59,600 nucleotides of DNA, taken from NCBI GenBank assembly GCA_000818945.1, contig KN805409.1, forward strand, positions 273,758-333,357, written 5' to 3'. The DNA comes from Schizochytrium sp. CCTCC M209059. Lineage: Eukaryota; Sar; Bigyra; Thraustochytrida; Thraustochytriidae. Below, piece after piece: positions 1 to 9,871 of this stretch (positions are counted from its first letter, which is position 1; each line of letters opens with the position of its first letter). The position numbers and the translations under genes are program-made. The notes beneath the pieces are model-generated. The model worked only from the letters and a program-made list of their open reading frames with translations, ran no database searches and was not told where the DNA came from.

Positions 1-2
1 GG

Positions 3-134
3 GGCAGCAGTCGTTGCGGCAGCCGCTGCCGACATCGCGACTCCGAGAACAAGGACGAATGCGTCGGCGTCGACAATCCCGTTGAACCACTCCGTCCTCC
101 GCCTTGCTTTAGAAAAAAAGAAGATGAGAAATAG
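3..134 (+). CDS. Possible C-terminal end of a gene cut by the window edge
   Basis: A reading frame open from the left edge ends at TAG 132-134, just before the convergent Myb gene. Its 43 codons encode a hydrophilic tail with several Cys, Pro, Glu and Lys residues, and codon use looks plausible for coding. A second frame is also open through this stretch (to about 200), so coding is not certain. No domain is recognisable. It could equally be 3' untranslated sequence of the neighbouring minus-strand gene. Confidence 0.2.
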   Translation, partial: GSSRCGSRCRHRDSENKDECVGVDNPVEPLRPPPCFRKKEDEK

Positions 135-185
135 TCGACAGAATGATGTGATGCTAATTATACATACATGGATTATTGGGATAAT

Positions 186-2468
186 TTATGGATAGCTGGA
201 TGGCAGACCCTCGACATTGTCGACAAGAACATCCTCTAAATTAGCCTGAAAGTCATTGTATTGCGCGGGATCAACCTCCGGATGCGACTTGGCGTTAAGA
301 AGCATGTCCGAGATGGTATGAGCAAACTCGTTGTCATTGAGAAAATCGCCAGACTCTGTATCGGCCCCTGAAAACGGCTCGCCTTCATCGTGTGACAGCT
401 CGGACTTGATGGACACGTCCCGGCCATCCGTTCCGTACTGAAAGGAGTTTGCGCGCTCGGCACCTCGCCCACCTGCATAAGCATTATCATTTTCCGTCTG
501 CTGATGCGAGTAAGGGGACCCATGCCGCATCCTCGAGACCTCGTGCGCTTCCTGAAGGATGTTGCGCTTAACGCCGTACTCTTGATTGGACGGAACATTT
601 CCCGAAGTATTGTACGAGGACTTGGTAATGTCGTCATGTCTTTTATCCTCGGCAAGACGGCGATTGGCAGATTCAAGCAGCAACGAACGACGTCGGTTGC
701 GCTCACGTCGGGCATGCTCCTGCGCAGCATTTGCTCTTGAGATATGTTGACCTGGTATGGGAAGATGCACGCGCATCGAAGAGGGTACGGCGATAAAGCC
801 AGGGATAATGCATGGCCCCCTTGCCAAACGCTTGCGCTTGGTTTGGTGAAGCGTCTCCCGCACGCGGTCCCCATCCGGCGTGTGGCTGTTAATCATGGAT
901 TCGATGAGAAAGCGTTTCTTGGTCTTGCTTGCTCCGGGAAGACCAAAGGCACTGTCGTCGGTGCCGTTTGCAATTTCGTGTTGGAGTTGGCGACGACTCA
1001 TATTGCGTACATCGTACGCCAGGGCCTGTTCAGGCGCACCGGCTTCCACAGACCGCTGCGTGTTGCCGCTAATGAGAGCACGATAGCGCATTTTGACGCC
1101 GTGCAGGGTTCTCTTGGGTAGCGACTTTTGGATCACGACCCAGCGGGGGCCGTGCTGGCCGTAGAGCTGCAGGAGAAGCGCGTCCTCCTGACTGGACCAT
1201 TGCCGCTTGTATGCGCGCATGATAGACTTGTGGCGCGTTTTGACGCCATTCTCTGTGCGGCCCTGTAAATGGGAAGCAATGGTGGACCACTTGTTTCCCA
1301 TTTCTTCGTGAAGTTTGAGCAGAAGGAGATCCTCACGAACCGTCCATTTGCTCTGAGTAATGTTCGGGTCCACCGAGTTGCGCCAGCGCTCACGGCATTG
1401 CTTGGCCGTACGTTCAGGCATGCGCTCCGCAATATGAGCCCAAAACTTTGCTTTGTTGAGGGCGTCAACATCATTTTTGAACTGCGGCGCCTGCTGTTCT
1501 GATACAACGAGGGCGTAGAGCTCATTGTCTTCCCTCTTGAGCCAGGCCGCGTAGGCTGACCTCATTGACTCTTGGTTACCCTTTTTCGCGCTAGAAGGGC
1601 TACCGACCATGGCTTCTCCGTCATTCATGTCGTCCATATTCTTATTCATGGGTGATTGTCTTCCCTTGGTGTTCGCTGAAGCGGGCCTCGAAGTGGCGAA
1701 GTCCATAGACTTTGCTGTGTTGACCTTTGACGACGGTATGATGGGAGCGTTACCTTGCAGATTTGCGCTATTCGGGGACGTTTTCATGTTATTTCTCGGA
1801 CCGCTTGGTTTTCCGTCGTTTTCGTTCGCGTTGTGAAATCCTTCTGAAGGTGCGTGAGCGGGGAAGGACAGGTCGTCGCTGCCGTTGTGCATCGGTGTTT
1901 GCGAGAAAGGTCTGGGGTACATGACACCCCCGTACGGTGGCACAACGGGAAGATTTTGGGCTCTGAGTTGTGCCTGGGCCTGGGCCTTGGCTTGCGCTTG
2001 CGCCTGCGCTTGCGCAGCAGCTGCTGCTCTAGGATCCAATTGAGGCATTGATGCATTTCGATATGGGGGGAATGCTGAGGATTGCGGCAGCATCGCGCCA
2101 GGGTAGACACCTTGCATCATGGAGGGGGACCCAAGGTTGTTGTACATTTGATTGTGCTCGAACTGTTCTGGGTTCGACCGCATGAAGGCATACCCGTGTT
2201 GTTGCTGTGTTTGTTGCTGCTGTCCTTGTTGTTGCTGCTGCTGCGGCGGCAGCGGCGGTGGTGGCGGCAGCGCAGCGTTTGCACGCTGGTCAGCTTGTTC
2301 TGCTGCCGGCGCCGCCGCCGCGGTTGCTGCGTCCTTTGAGAAACTGTCTTCAAAGCTCCCGTCCAGCGCAGCGTCGTCAAAGGCAAGCAGATTGCTCAGG
2401 CTCGCGAGCGAGTCCCTTCTCCTCCTCTTGGCTTCGCTGCTGCGCGCGTTCGGCGTCGTGGGCGCCAT
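186..2468 (-). CDS. Three-repeat Myb DNA-binding transcription factor
   Basis: A 760-residue protein, ATG at 2466-2468, no intron seen. Three consecutive Myb/SANT repeats lie at about residues 305-462. The first begins AYAAWLKREDNELY and carries an insertion between helices 1 and 2; it ends with the typical RTAKQCRERW helix 3. The second (SKWTVREDLLLLKLHEEMG) ends in RTENGVKTRH, and the third starts RQWSSQEDALLLQLYG. The N-terminal third is low complexity: Pro/Gln tracts near residue 75 and an Ala-Gln alternation near 155. Such regions are common in transcription activators. A basic RRERNRRR stretch after the Myb block could be a nuclear signal. The three repeats correspond best to repeats 2-4 of the Myb gene at 19.3 kb, so the two are probably paralogues. 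Role: sequence-specific DNA binding in the nucleus; targets unknown. Confidence 0.9.
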   Translation of the reverse strand: MAPTTPNARSSEAKRRRRDSLASLSNLLAFDDAALDGSFEDSFSKDAATAAAAPAAEQADQRANAALPPPPPLPPQQQQQQGQQQQTQQQHGYAFMRSNPEQFEHNQMYNNLGSPSMMQGVYPGAMLPQSSAFPPYRNASMPQLDPRAAAAAQAQAQAQAKAQAQAQLRAQNLPVVPPYGGVMYPRPFSQTPMHNGSDDLSFPAHAPSEGFHNANENDGKPSGPRNNMKTSPNSANLQGNAPIIPSSKVNTAKSMDFATSRPASANTKGRQSPMNKNMDDMNDGEAMVGSPSSAKKGNQESMRSAYAAWLKREDNELYALVVSEQQAPQFKNDVDALNKAKFWAHIAERMPERTAKQCRERWRNSVDPNITQSKWTVREDLLLLKLHEEMGNKWSTIASHLQGRTENGVKTRHKSIMRAYKRQWSSQEDALLLQLYGQHGPRWVVIQKSLPKRTLHGVKMRYRALISGNTQRSVEAGAPEQALAYDVRNMSRRQLQHEIANGTDDSAFGLPGASKTKKRFLIESMINSHTPDGDRVRETLHQTKRKRLARGPCIIPGFIAVPSSMRVHLPIPGQHISRANAAQEHARRERNRRRSLLLESANRRLAEDKRHDDITKSSYNTSGNVPSNQEYGVKRNILQEAHEVSRMRHGSPYSHQQTENDNAYAGGRGAERANSFQYGTDGRDVSIKSELSHDEGEPFSGADTESGDFLNDNEFAHTISDMLLNAKSHPEVDPAQYNDFQANLEDVLVDNVEGLPSSYP

Positions 2469-3254
2469 CCTCTGCGCGCGTCAACAGTCTGGTTTCCTCG
2501 CTCCTCCTCGTCGTCGTCGCCGTCGTCGTTGTCGTCCACGTCAGAGGGTCGACAGGCGTGAAGCGCGCTCCGGGCGGCCAGGTCGTGTCGTGTCGTGTCG
2601 TGTCGTGTCGTGTCGGCTTGGGTCGGGTCGGCCCGGGCCGGCCGGATCGGGTCGGCGCCTGGTCCAGTCGGGTCTGCGAGACGCCGCGCCGCGCAGCGTT
2701 GCGCAGCGCGCAGTCTCCAGGCCGGCGAGCGTGCGCGACGGCAAGCCTCGAGGCTCCGGGGCGTCTCCCTGCCTGCTCGGACGTGAGGCGCCGCCGTGTC
2801 GACCGGGTCACTTTCGCCGCGCTCGCCTCCGCGTGCGTGCGTGCCTACGCGCGCGGGGAGAGAGAGCGAGCGAGCGAGCGCTCGCACCGGCACCGGCGGG
2901 CGGCGGCTCCGCGCGGCGGGCGGCGGCTCCGCGCGGCGGGCGGCGGCTCCGCGCGAAGGCGGCGCGAGGACCGGCTGCGTCCCCGCGGGCGTCCAAGATG
3001 TCTTGGCGCCTGCCTACAACTTGTTCGATTCTGCGCGCGGAAGGCAGGCAGCACGCCGCGACGCCGGAGTCTGCGGGGCCGGCGCGGAGGGGACGACGAG
3101 CTCGCGCGCAGCTGCCACTGGCTGCGGACGGAGCGAGTGGCCCTTTGCGCGCAGCGCGCGCCTTTGCGTGCTGGGCTTTGCGTGCTTGGCTTGCACGGAC
3201 ACCGCGACTGGCGACGCAAAAAGGTGATGCCGGGACCTGGCGACAGACAGAGAC

Positions 3255-3286
<32 letters not shown>

Positions 3287-4350
3287 CCAGCCCTCGCTCC
3301 CGGAGGCGCGGTGCTGCGCGGCGATGGGAGAACGGGGCGTCTGGCGCCAGGCAAGAGCTTCTGCGCCAAGCAGCAGCAGCAGCGGCGGCGAAGTCGTTGA
3401 TCAATCAATCGATCGATTCTTCAAAATTTGAATTTGAACTCAACCCCGAAACCCTCGCTTTCTCCGCGCTGATCTGCGGCCGCTGCTGCTCCCGGGCGGG
3501 GGAGGCTGTGCCGACGCAGGCTTGTTCACGCACACGGCAAAGATACAGTACTCGCTCTCTTGCTGCCCCGCGCAGCGCGGTGTAACGCAGCGCACTCCCG
3601 GCTCCCGCGAGCCTGCCGCGAAACCTGGCTCACCCACCCACCCACACACGCGGCGTGCCGAAGCCGCTCTCGTTCCCGCGCGGGGTCCTCCGTTCTCCCG
3701 CCGGAAAGCTTGAAGCGCCCTGCAGAAAAGCCGCCGCCGGAAGGCCAGCGTCGACCACGCGCTCGCAGTCGCTGTCGCGCGCGGTCCCGCCGCCGCGCGT
3801 CTTCGACCAGGCGCCGTCTCGCTTCCCTTATTTCGTTTTGTTTTCTTGTTTCCTTCAAGTTGCCTCGTCTCGCTCTGGCCGCTGTGGGCCAAGGTTATCC
3901 TGTATTGGTGTAAGCTGTGGGACGCTGTGGGAGCACACCCCTCTGCGTAGCTCGCCTCGATCCCTCCCTCGATCACCTACAGTGCTCGCTTTTCTATACC
4001 ACAGTCTTAACTGCAGATTTTCCGGGGTTCCACGCAGCTAGCTTGTTGGCGCCAGTGGAACACTGCAAATGCTGCTGGGACTTAGCTACACTCTGTCTCC
4101 TCTACGAAAAAGATGTTTGACCAGGAAAACCCCGCAGCAGAAGACTATGAGTGACGCGCAAGACGCAGGAGACTCCCTGTATCAGACCCTTGCAAGGGTC
4201 GAAGGGGAGCGGCACGTGCACGCGCATCTTTCTTTCTTTGTTTCCTTCTTTCACATGAGCTTGGCAGCGGCCGCGACAGGAGAAGTACTTCTACGAAAAC
4301 GGCAATACAAGAGCACAGGAGTCTTCGGGGAGTCCTCTGCCGCGGAGAGC
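2469..4350. promoter_or_regulatory. Divergent intergenic region rich in simple repeats
   Basis: About 1.9 kb separates the Myb gene (-) from the EEP hydrolase (+), so both promoters should lie here. It is GC-rich and holds a (gtcgt)n run at 2582-2615, three copies of a 20-bp GC unit at 2896-2955, and a (caga)n run at about 3242-3286. Long frames cross it on both strands, but they are low complexity (Arg/Ala/Ser-rich) and I do not call them genes. No TATA-like element could be assigned. Confidence 0.5.
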
Positions 4351-5331
4351 ATGGACCGCGACGATCGAGGACACCGCGACCGGTTGCGACGAGGACTCGT
4401 GGTCCTCACGCTCAATGTGTGGTTCGAGAACTCACGTCGCGGCGTGGACAAGAAGAACCAAAGCAAAGAACACGGCTTTGGCAGCTGGCCAGAGCGCTGC
4501 GCGGCGTTGCAAAAGTGGCTGCACGTCCTGCAGCCAGACGTCATATGTCTTCAGGAGGTGCTTCAAGGCGGAGGACATGACATGCTTGCAGATCTTTTTG
4601 GTCCCCAAGACGCGAGTGCGGCAGACTCGACCGTGTATCCATACCGGTTCTACGCACGCGCCTCGCAATGGTGGATCGACGACAAGGTAAATTTTGGAAA
4701 TGCCATCGTATCTCGCTTCCCACTCGCGCGGACACGCGCGCTGCAGCTGCCTGTGCAGCTTACGCCAGGGGTCAAATTTTACGAAACGCGCGGAGCGGCT
4801 CTTGCCGAGATATCTTCTCCATTCGGAGCAGTCTTTGTGGCATCGTTACACCTCAATCATCAGTTGCATCAACCTGCGATCCGTCTTTTGCAAACGCGCG
4901 CAGTGATCTCGTCGATGCAGGATTTTGTCAACGAGGGAATGAACGAGAACGTTTTGACGCAGCTGCTTTGTGGTGACTTCAATGCCAAACCAGATGAAGC
5001 TTGCATACGATTTTTGCGTGGTTCACATCCCGTTACAGAGCCTGGCGCTGAGGATGTTTTTTTTCAGGATGCTTGGGCCTTTTGTAACGGCGAAGAAGGT
5101 GGCTTCACATGGTCGCGTAAGAATCCTGGCGCAAACGTTGACCTTGAGGAAGACAAGCGTCTTGACTACATTTTCGCAAGTCTTCCGCATCGTGACGGCC
5201 GCGGTCTTGTTGAGGATTGCCGCGTCGTCTGCGATCATCCCTTTGCCGGCGACTTTCCGTCGGATCACTTTGGCGTGCTGACAGAGATTCGCGCTCACCC
5301 TTCGCTCGACACCCCGCGCGCAAAATACTAG
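4351..5331 (+). CDS. Endonuclease/exonuclease/phosphatase (EEP) superfamily hydrolase
   Basis: The EEP fold is a Mg-dependent phosphodiester hydrolase family that includes TDP2, neutral sphingomyelinase, nocturnin and DNase I relatives. The motifs are in order: LTLNVWF (strand 1), DVICLQEVL (catalytic Glu), GNAIVSRFP, LHLNHQ, LLCGDFNAKPDE (catalytic Asp/Asn), RLDYIFAS and PSDHFGVLTEI (catalytic Asp-His). All key acidic and His residues are present, so an active enzyme is expected. The LNVWF signature leans towards TDP2- or sphingomyelinase-like branches, but the substrate cannot be fixed. I chose the ATG at 4351 because the fold begins about 15 residues later and the context (gagagcATGG) is good. 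Upstream in-frame ATGs at 4147 and 4069 would add 68-94 residues of unconvincing sequence. A second EEP enzyme, the AP endonuclease, lies directly downstream on the same strand. Confidence 0.85.
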   Translation: MDRDDRGHRDRLRRGLVVLTLNVWFENSRRGVDKKNQSKEHGFGSWPERCAALQKWLHVLQPDVICLQEVLQGGGHDMLADLFGPQDASAADSTVYPYRFYARASQWWIDDKVNFGNAIVSRFPLARTRALQLPVQLTPGVKFYETRGAALAEISSPFGAVFVASLHLNHQLHQPAIRLLQTRAVISSMQDFVNEGMNENVLTQLLCGDFNAKPDEACIRFLRGSHPVTEPGAEDVFFQDAWAFCNGEEGGFTWSRKNPGANVDLEEDKRLDYIFASLPHRDGRGLVEDCRVVCDHPFAGDFPSDHFGVLTEIRAHPSLDTPRAKY

Positions 5332-5694
5332 TGACCTAGTCTGCCGCAATTGTGAAACGTTGTTGTTCGTGTCTGACTGAATAGTGCTTCGACAGTCAGC
5401 TTGGTTTTTTATCAAAAGGTGGTGTCCTGCGTTCCAGCTTGTATTTTTAGACATCAATCCGAATGCCTCGAGAAGAGCATGACTCTGGCCTTGGGCCTTG
5501 ACGAGGTTAGATACCTGGGTTTTTGTTTTTGTGTTTCTGGGGAACAAGCAAATCATTACTTCCTCTCGCTGACCCAGGAAAATACATGCTTTGTCTCATC
5601 GAAGTAATTAGCCCAAGGCCTATTCCTTCACCTCTGTTTTTCTGTCTGACAAAAAAAAAAATAAAAAATCACAGAACATCAACTTGAACACGCG
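5332..5694. other. Spacer between the two EEP-superfamily genes
   Basis: This 363-bp stretch must hold the 3' end of the first hydrolase and the promoter of the AP endonuclease. It is less GC-rich than its flanks and has an A-rich run at about 5651-5667, 30-45 bp upstream of the ATG. I see nothing else in it. Confidence 0.4.
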
Positions 5695-7086
5695 ATGACG
5701 AGTGGGGCGAACGGAAAAGCCAAGGCGGCAGCCTCTGGCAGCAAAAGTTCGCCGGCCATCACGAGCTTCTTTCGCACCAAGTCAAAAGCGGCAGGTGGCT
5801 CTGACGCTGATGCTGTCGACCTGACGGGAAGCGACCACCTCTCAGACTCGGCCAAGACCTCGACCGTGACCTCGACCGTGACCTCGACCTCAGCCTCGAT
5901 GGAAATCGCAACCTCACCGCAGACGAAACCGAGCGCGCGCACGGCCACGAGCAGCAGTCGTGATGGCAGCAATAGCAGCAACAGCAACAGCAGCGTCGCG
6001 AGCAAGCGGAAAGCACCTGAAACGCACAGCTTCTTCAAACCAAGGAAAAAGGTTGCCGCGACCACTACGAGCGAGGCAGCACGCGATCCCCAAATCATTG
6101 TCGCCTGGAATGCCAACGGACTTGCCAACCGTCTCAAGTACAACGCGGACGCCATTGCGGCTTTTCTTGCGCGCGAATCGCCCGATGTCCTTTTTGTCTC
6201 CGAAACCAAGTTGCGGGCTTCCTCGCAACAAAAGCGCAACGAGCTTTGCATGCGCGATAAACGCAGCATCGACGAAGCCACAGTCTTACGAAGCGCTTGC
6301 GAATCAGGATGTCTAAGCACACATTCTGTCGTCAAGCTATCCCTCTGCGACAGGCGTTATGCTGGCACAGCCATGTTTGTGCGCAAAAGTGGACCACGCC
6401 CCGTTCGCATTTGGTTTGGGCTACCAGACCCGGAGACGATGGAAAAAATGCCGCACAATGAGGACGGTCGCATCATTCTGCTCGAATGGAAGTCCATCAT
6501 GACACTTCACACGTATACTCCCAACAATGGTTGGACCGTCGAGTCCTTCGCCCGTCGTCGCAGCTGGGACGAAAATCTGACAAGCTGGTTACGAGCCATG
6601 CACAATCACAAAGAGCGCAAGCCCATCATTTACATGGGAGATATGAATGTCGCGCCGGAAGAATGCGACGTTTCGGACCCCGATTGGTTCAATGCGCAAG
6701 GTGATCCTCCCGCGAGCGGAGACCCTGCCGATATTGGCCAGCCGGGGTGCACAAACAACGAGCAGCTTCGCTTCAAGCGCATGGCCCAAGAAGGTAACCT
6801 CACTGACGCCTTCCGCTATCTCGAAGTCAAGTCTGACATCACGCGTCCTACCGAAGTGGACGCTCCTATTTACACGTGGCGTGGACACCCTGGTATTGAC
6901 CGGCCTGAAGCAGGGCGCTTCTACAAAAAAGGTATGCGAATCGACCATTTCTTGGTGTCGCGCAGCCTTTTAGAACGCGTGCGTCGGGCCGACATTTGCG
7001 GTCGAGGTCTAAGCGCCCAGGACCCAAGTTTTCTTGGCTCAGACCATTGTCCCATTCTATTGGAAGTCTTGCCTTCCAAGGATTGA
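5695..7086 (+). CDS. AP endonuclease, ExoIII/APE family
   Basis: A 463-residue base-excision-repair enzyme that should incise DNA 5' of abasic sites. The catalytic domain spans about residues 133-460. Visible motifs are AWNANGL (N139), VSETKL (E170), HTYTPNNGW (active-site Tyr), YMGDMNVAPEE (Asp and Asn), RIDHFLVS (Asp) and GSDHCPI (Asp-His). These match the ExoIII/APE1 catalytic set. The roughly 130-residue N-terminal extension is disordered (Ser/Thr/Ala-rich) and holds two PCNA-box-like motifs, AITSFFRTK (21-29) and HSFFKPRKK (111-119), both lacking the usual Gln. It also has a SUMO-interacting-like AVDLTGSDHLSD at 40-51 and basic stretches that could be nuclear signals. The gene is convergent with the unknown gene at 7.2 kb (121-bp gap). 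Confidence 0.93.
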   Translation: MTSGANGKAKAAASGSKSSPAITSFFRTKSKAAGGSDADAVDLTGSDHLSDSAKTSTVTSTVTSTSASMEIATSPQTKPSARTATSSSRDGSNSSNSNSSVASKRKAPETHSFFKPRKKVAATTTSEAARDPQIIVAWNANGLANRLKYNADAIAAFLARESPDVLFVSETKLRASSQQKRNELCMRDKRSIDEATVLRSACESGCLSTHSVVKLSLCDRRYAGTAMFVRKSGPRPVRIWFGLPDPETMEKMPHNEDGRIILLEWKSIMTLHTYTPNNGWTVESFARRRSWDENLTSWLRAMHNHKERKPIIYMGDMNVAPEECDVSDPDWFNAQGDPPASGDPADIGQPGCTNNEQLRFKRMAQEGNLTDAFRYLEVKSDITRPTEVDAPIYTWRGHPGIDRPEAGRFYKKGMRIDHFLVSRSLLERVRRADICGRGLSAQDPSFLGSDHCPILLEVLPSKD

Positions 7087-7206
7087 TTTACCAACTTATT
7101 TCTCACGCAACAATGCGCGCCGCCAAACAAGCACAGACGAGATGTAGCACTCAAGGTTTGTCAGGTGCGAAAAAAAAAAACGAAAGAAAAGAAAACACCT
7201 GCGCGA

Positions 7207-8793
7207 TCAATGTGGTGGCGTCTTGTCACAAGAACTTCTTCCAAGCACGATGTGCTGGGTAAGAAAACGACTGAGCGCACTTTGCGCATTTGCGGGTAGC
7301 AACGCGGTGCAGGGGTCGCCAGCTTTGCCATCTTGTCCTGCTCCTTTGACAAAACGACATGCGCGCAATGCGTTCATGTCCGGCATTGAGCGCAAAAGAG
7401 CTTCGTGAGCAGTTTCAGTGCTCCAGGATGCAGAGTCCTCGGACAAGGTAGAATGCGACACATTACATTGCGTGCAAAGAATGTGCCGAAGCAGGCGTGC
7501 TGCTGCAGACGCGTCAGGTACAATGCGCAAAACTGTGGCAAGTCCTCCTCCGCTGAGCCGACAGAGCGCACTTAACAGCACCGCCATATCTTTGGATGAT
7601 GGTGATGGCAAAACGAGAACAACGTAGAATCGCGCAAAACGAAGCTGGCCTCGACATACAATCCAGCGCACTGTGGTCTGCACCCAAGAAGAAGTTGGCG
7701 TCTTGCAAAGCAAAACTGCGGTATCCTCGTCAAGGATGAATGATACCATTTCCACCGCCCGCTCCACCGCAGCGATGCGGACAGCAGCGAGCTCGCGACA
7801 AACCTCGCGCAAGGCCTCGTCTTCGCAGAGCTGGGCCTCATTGACCATGATTTGTGTCTGAATTCGCGGGATGGCTGTCTCGAGAAGACGAGAATAAAGT
7901 TGGCGCAAAGGATTTGAAGCGTTTGTGGCGCGTCCCAGAATGCAAGTCTCCACGTCACGAAGGGTGCTACCTGTCTCGAGCATTTCAGCACATTGATGTG
8001 CAAGTGCGGAAACTTCTTCATTTCCATCGCGAGCTGCGTCGCTGCCAAGGCGACGGAGCTGGTCGGAAAGCGGCGCTTGTTTGAGAACGGGAATATCAAG
8101 TTTCAAGAGCGACTCAGAAAAAGAGTCCACTTCCGCTGCCAAGGGTGGCGCGGGGATCTCTGGCATCTTCGTGTCGGTAAGCCAGTCGTGCGTCGAGTGC
8201 TCAGGTTCTGTAGCGCAGTCATTGGTGGATAGGAGACCTGATTCAAAAAGATCAGGAGAACTCGTGTCGAGATTCATGACCTGTGCCAGCTCCGGGAATT
8301 GTAGAGCCGAATCGGTTTGGTCCGGAGTAAAGTTGGAGATCCCAGGGCTCGTGTTGAGCGGCATACAAAAGAGTCCTGTGTGCGCGAATTGATGCGTCGC
8401 GGCCCATACTGTTGGCGCAGATCGCATACGTGCGAGTCGCGGTTCAAAATCGACAGCATCCATTTTCGATTCCACGTCGTCGGAAAGTATCCCACTACCA
8501 AGCTTGCCTTCCTCGGACGCGGTCATCGCTGTCACAGGGAGCTCCTGCTCTTCAAGTTGCCTCGCGCGAGGCGCGAACCGTTCCGGCCCAGGCAAGAGTT
8601 CATTGAGCGGGCTCCTCTTCGCGGCGATCCTTTCCAGCTCTTCATGAAGCGACGCTAAATGTACGAGAACATCGGCATCGACCGCGGTGAAGGTCGTCGC
8701 GTCCACGCGTCCCAGCCACGACGCGTCGTTGCCCTCGAGGCACCGCGCAAGTGTCGGCGGCCTCTGCCTCGTCCGGGCCCGGCATCCCGCCAT
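7207..8793 (-). CDS. Hypothetical protein, 528 residues
   Basis: I do not recognise this family. The frame starts at an ATG (8791-8793) and is uninterrupted. The N-terminal part is mixed and partly disordered. Residues from about 235 on look mainly alpha-helical, with Leu/Ala-rich segments such as LREVCRELAAVRIAAVERAVEMVSFIL and a later hydrophobic FARFYVVLVLP. There is no signal peptide, no clear membrane segment and no obvious catalytic motif. Repeated Cys residues near the C terminus show no zinc-ligand spacing that I can define. Codon use resembles the neighbouring genes. It shares a 442-bp divergent promoter region with the four-helix membrane protein at 9.2 kb. Confidence 0.65.
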   Translation of the reverse strand: MAGCRARTRQRPPTLARCLEGNDASWLGRVDATTFTAVDADVLVHLASLHEELERIAAKRSPLNELLPGPERFAPRARQLEEQELPVTAMTASEEGKLGSGILSDDVESKMDAVDFEPRLARMRSAPTVWAATHQFAHTGLFCMPLNTSPGISNFTPDQTDSALQFPELAQVMNLDTSSPDLFESGLLSTNDCATEPEHSTHDWLTDTKMPEIPAPPLAAEVDSFSESLLKLDIPVLKQAPLSDQLRRLGSDAARDGNEEVSALAHQCAEMLETGSTLRDVETCILGRATNASNPLRQLYSRLLETAIPRIQTQIMVNEAQLCEDEALREVCRELAAVRIAAVERAVEMVSFILDEDTAVLLCKTPTSSWVQTTVRWIVCRGQLRFARFYVVLVLPSPSSKDMAVLLSALCRLSGGGLATVLRIVPDASAAARLLRHILCTQCNVSHSTLSEDSASWSTETAHEALLRSMPDMNALRACRFVKGAGQDGKAGDPCTALLPANAQSALSRFLTQHIVLGRSSCDKTPPH

Positions 8794-9235
8794 GGCTCAG
8801 CGAGAGACGCGTCGAGCCCCTCCCGGCTATCCTCTCGCTCCCCTGCCCCGACCCCCGCCCAGAGAGCGATCGGCCGCGGTCCCGGCTGCGCCCCCGGCTG
8901 CGCGTTGCGTCGCGTCGCGTCGCGTCGCGTCGCGAGGCGAGGCGAGGTCCCGGAGCGCGTGCACGTGCGCGGTGCGGCGGCGTCCAGTTCCCTATCTGCT
9001 TTGCTTTGCTTTGCTTTGCCCTGCGTAGATTTACAGCCCTGCGGGCCACGTGCACGCGCGGTCGCGACGGCGTGCGGATCGAAGCGCCGCGCGCCCAGCT
9101 GGCAGAGCGGCCTGCGCGAAGACGGCCTGCGCAGCGACCAGCGTCCCTTGCTTGACTTCGTCGGCGCAGGCGGAGCGAGAAAGGGAGCGAGCGAGGGAGG
9201 GCTGAGGGGTCTGATTGTTGTTGCCGAGAAGGACG
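8794..9235. promoter_or_regulatory. Divergent promoter region with pentanucleotide runs
   Basis: This 442-bp region separates two genes read outward. It contains a (gcgtc)n run at about 8905-8935 followed by (gaggc)n, and a (tttgc)n run at about 8997-9021. Low-complexity Arg-rich frames cross it on both strands and are not called. Confidence 0.4.
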
Positions 9236-9871
9236 ATGCTGGACAATGGCGACCGCAAGTCGTTCACGTGCTTCGGCCTCTACAACCTACAGCCGGACAC
9301 GGTAGACGAGCTGCGCTCCATGTCGCGCGTGCTGGCATTCATGCGTCTGGCAGAGGCTGCGATTGCCTTTGTTGCCATGGCATTGTACGCGAGCGTACTG
9401 GACATGGCCCGAGACATGCAGGACGCGCTCGTGGACGGGTCCACAGCGTACTTTCTCATCAACGAGTCAATCTCCACGCTCTGGTTCTGTGTGGTGCTTT
9501 GCCTGCTTGTCTCCATCTTCTCGACGTTCACAGTCGTTCATTTTTATTTCGCAGCAAACGCTGGATCTCCGCTCGGCAATTTTCGGATTGGGGTCATCAA
9601 ATTCAACTGGGTTTTTGACTTTATCTTTGTCTTTTGCCTCATTGCGGCCTTTGCAGCCTCCTTGGCTAGCGTCATTCAAAGCGAGTCCTTTTCCATTTTG
9701 GTAGGTCGCACGGATACCAAGGTGGTGTCCTCTGTAAACGCTGCCCTCTCGCTCGTCTTTTTGCTCTTTATCATTACTCTGGCTGCTCTGCCAATGACGT
9801 ACACCATGTGGAAGGATCAGCGACTGTTGTACACGGCTGGTGGAGGTCCCGTCTCGAGCGCTCACCTCTAA
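9236..9871 (+). CDS. Four-helix integral membrane protein, MARVEL-like topology
   Basis: A 211-residue protein starting MLDNGDRKSFTCFG. Four hydrophobic segments are visible at about residues 31-54, 81-107, 125-149 and 160-190, with short polar loops and a hydrophilic C-terminal tail (KDQRLLYTAGGG). Four helices with both ends cytosolic fits MARVEL/synaptogyrin-type vesicle proteins, but this rests on topology and size, not on a signature motif. The longer frame begins only at non-ATG codons, so the ATG at 9236 is taken. Its exact function is unknown. Confidence 0.7.
   Translation: MLDNGDRKSFTCFGLYNLQPDTVDELRSMSRVLAFMRLAEAAIAFVAMALYASVLDMARDMQDALVDGSTAYFLINESISTLWFCVVLCLLVSIFSTFTVVHFYFAANAGSPLGNFRIGVIKFNWVFDFIFVFCLIAAFAASLASVIQSESFSILVGRTDTKVVSSVNAALSLVFLLFIITLAALPMTYTMWKDQRLLYTAGGGPVSSAHL

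Noticed and set aside
2152..3585. Plus-strand 477-codon frame across the Myb start and upstream repeats
   Set aside because: Overlaps the Myb N terminus in antisense and is Cys/Arg/Ala low complexity.
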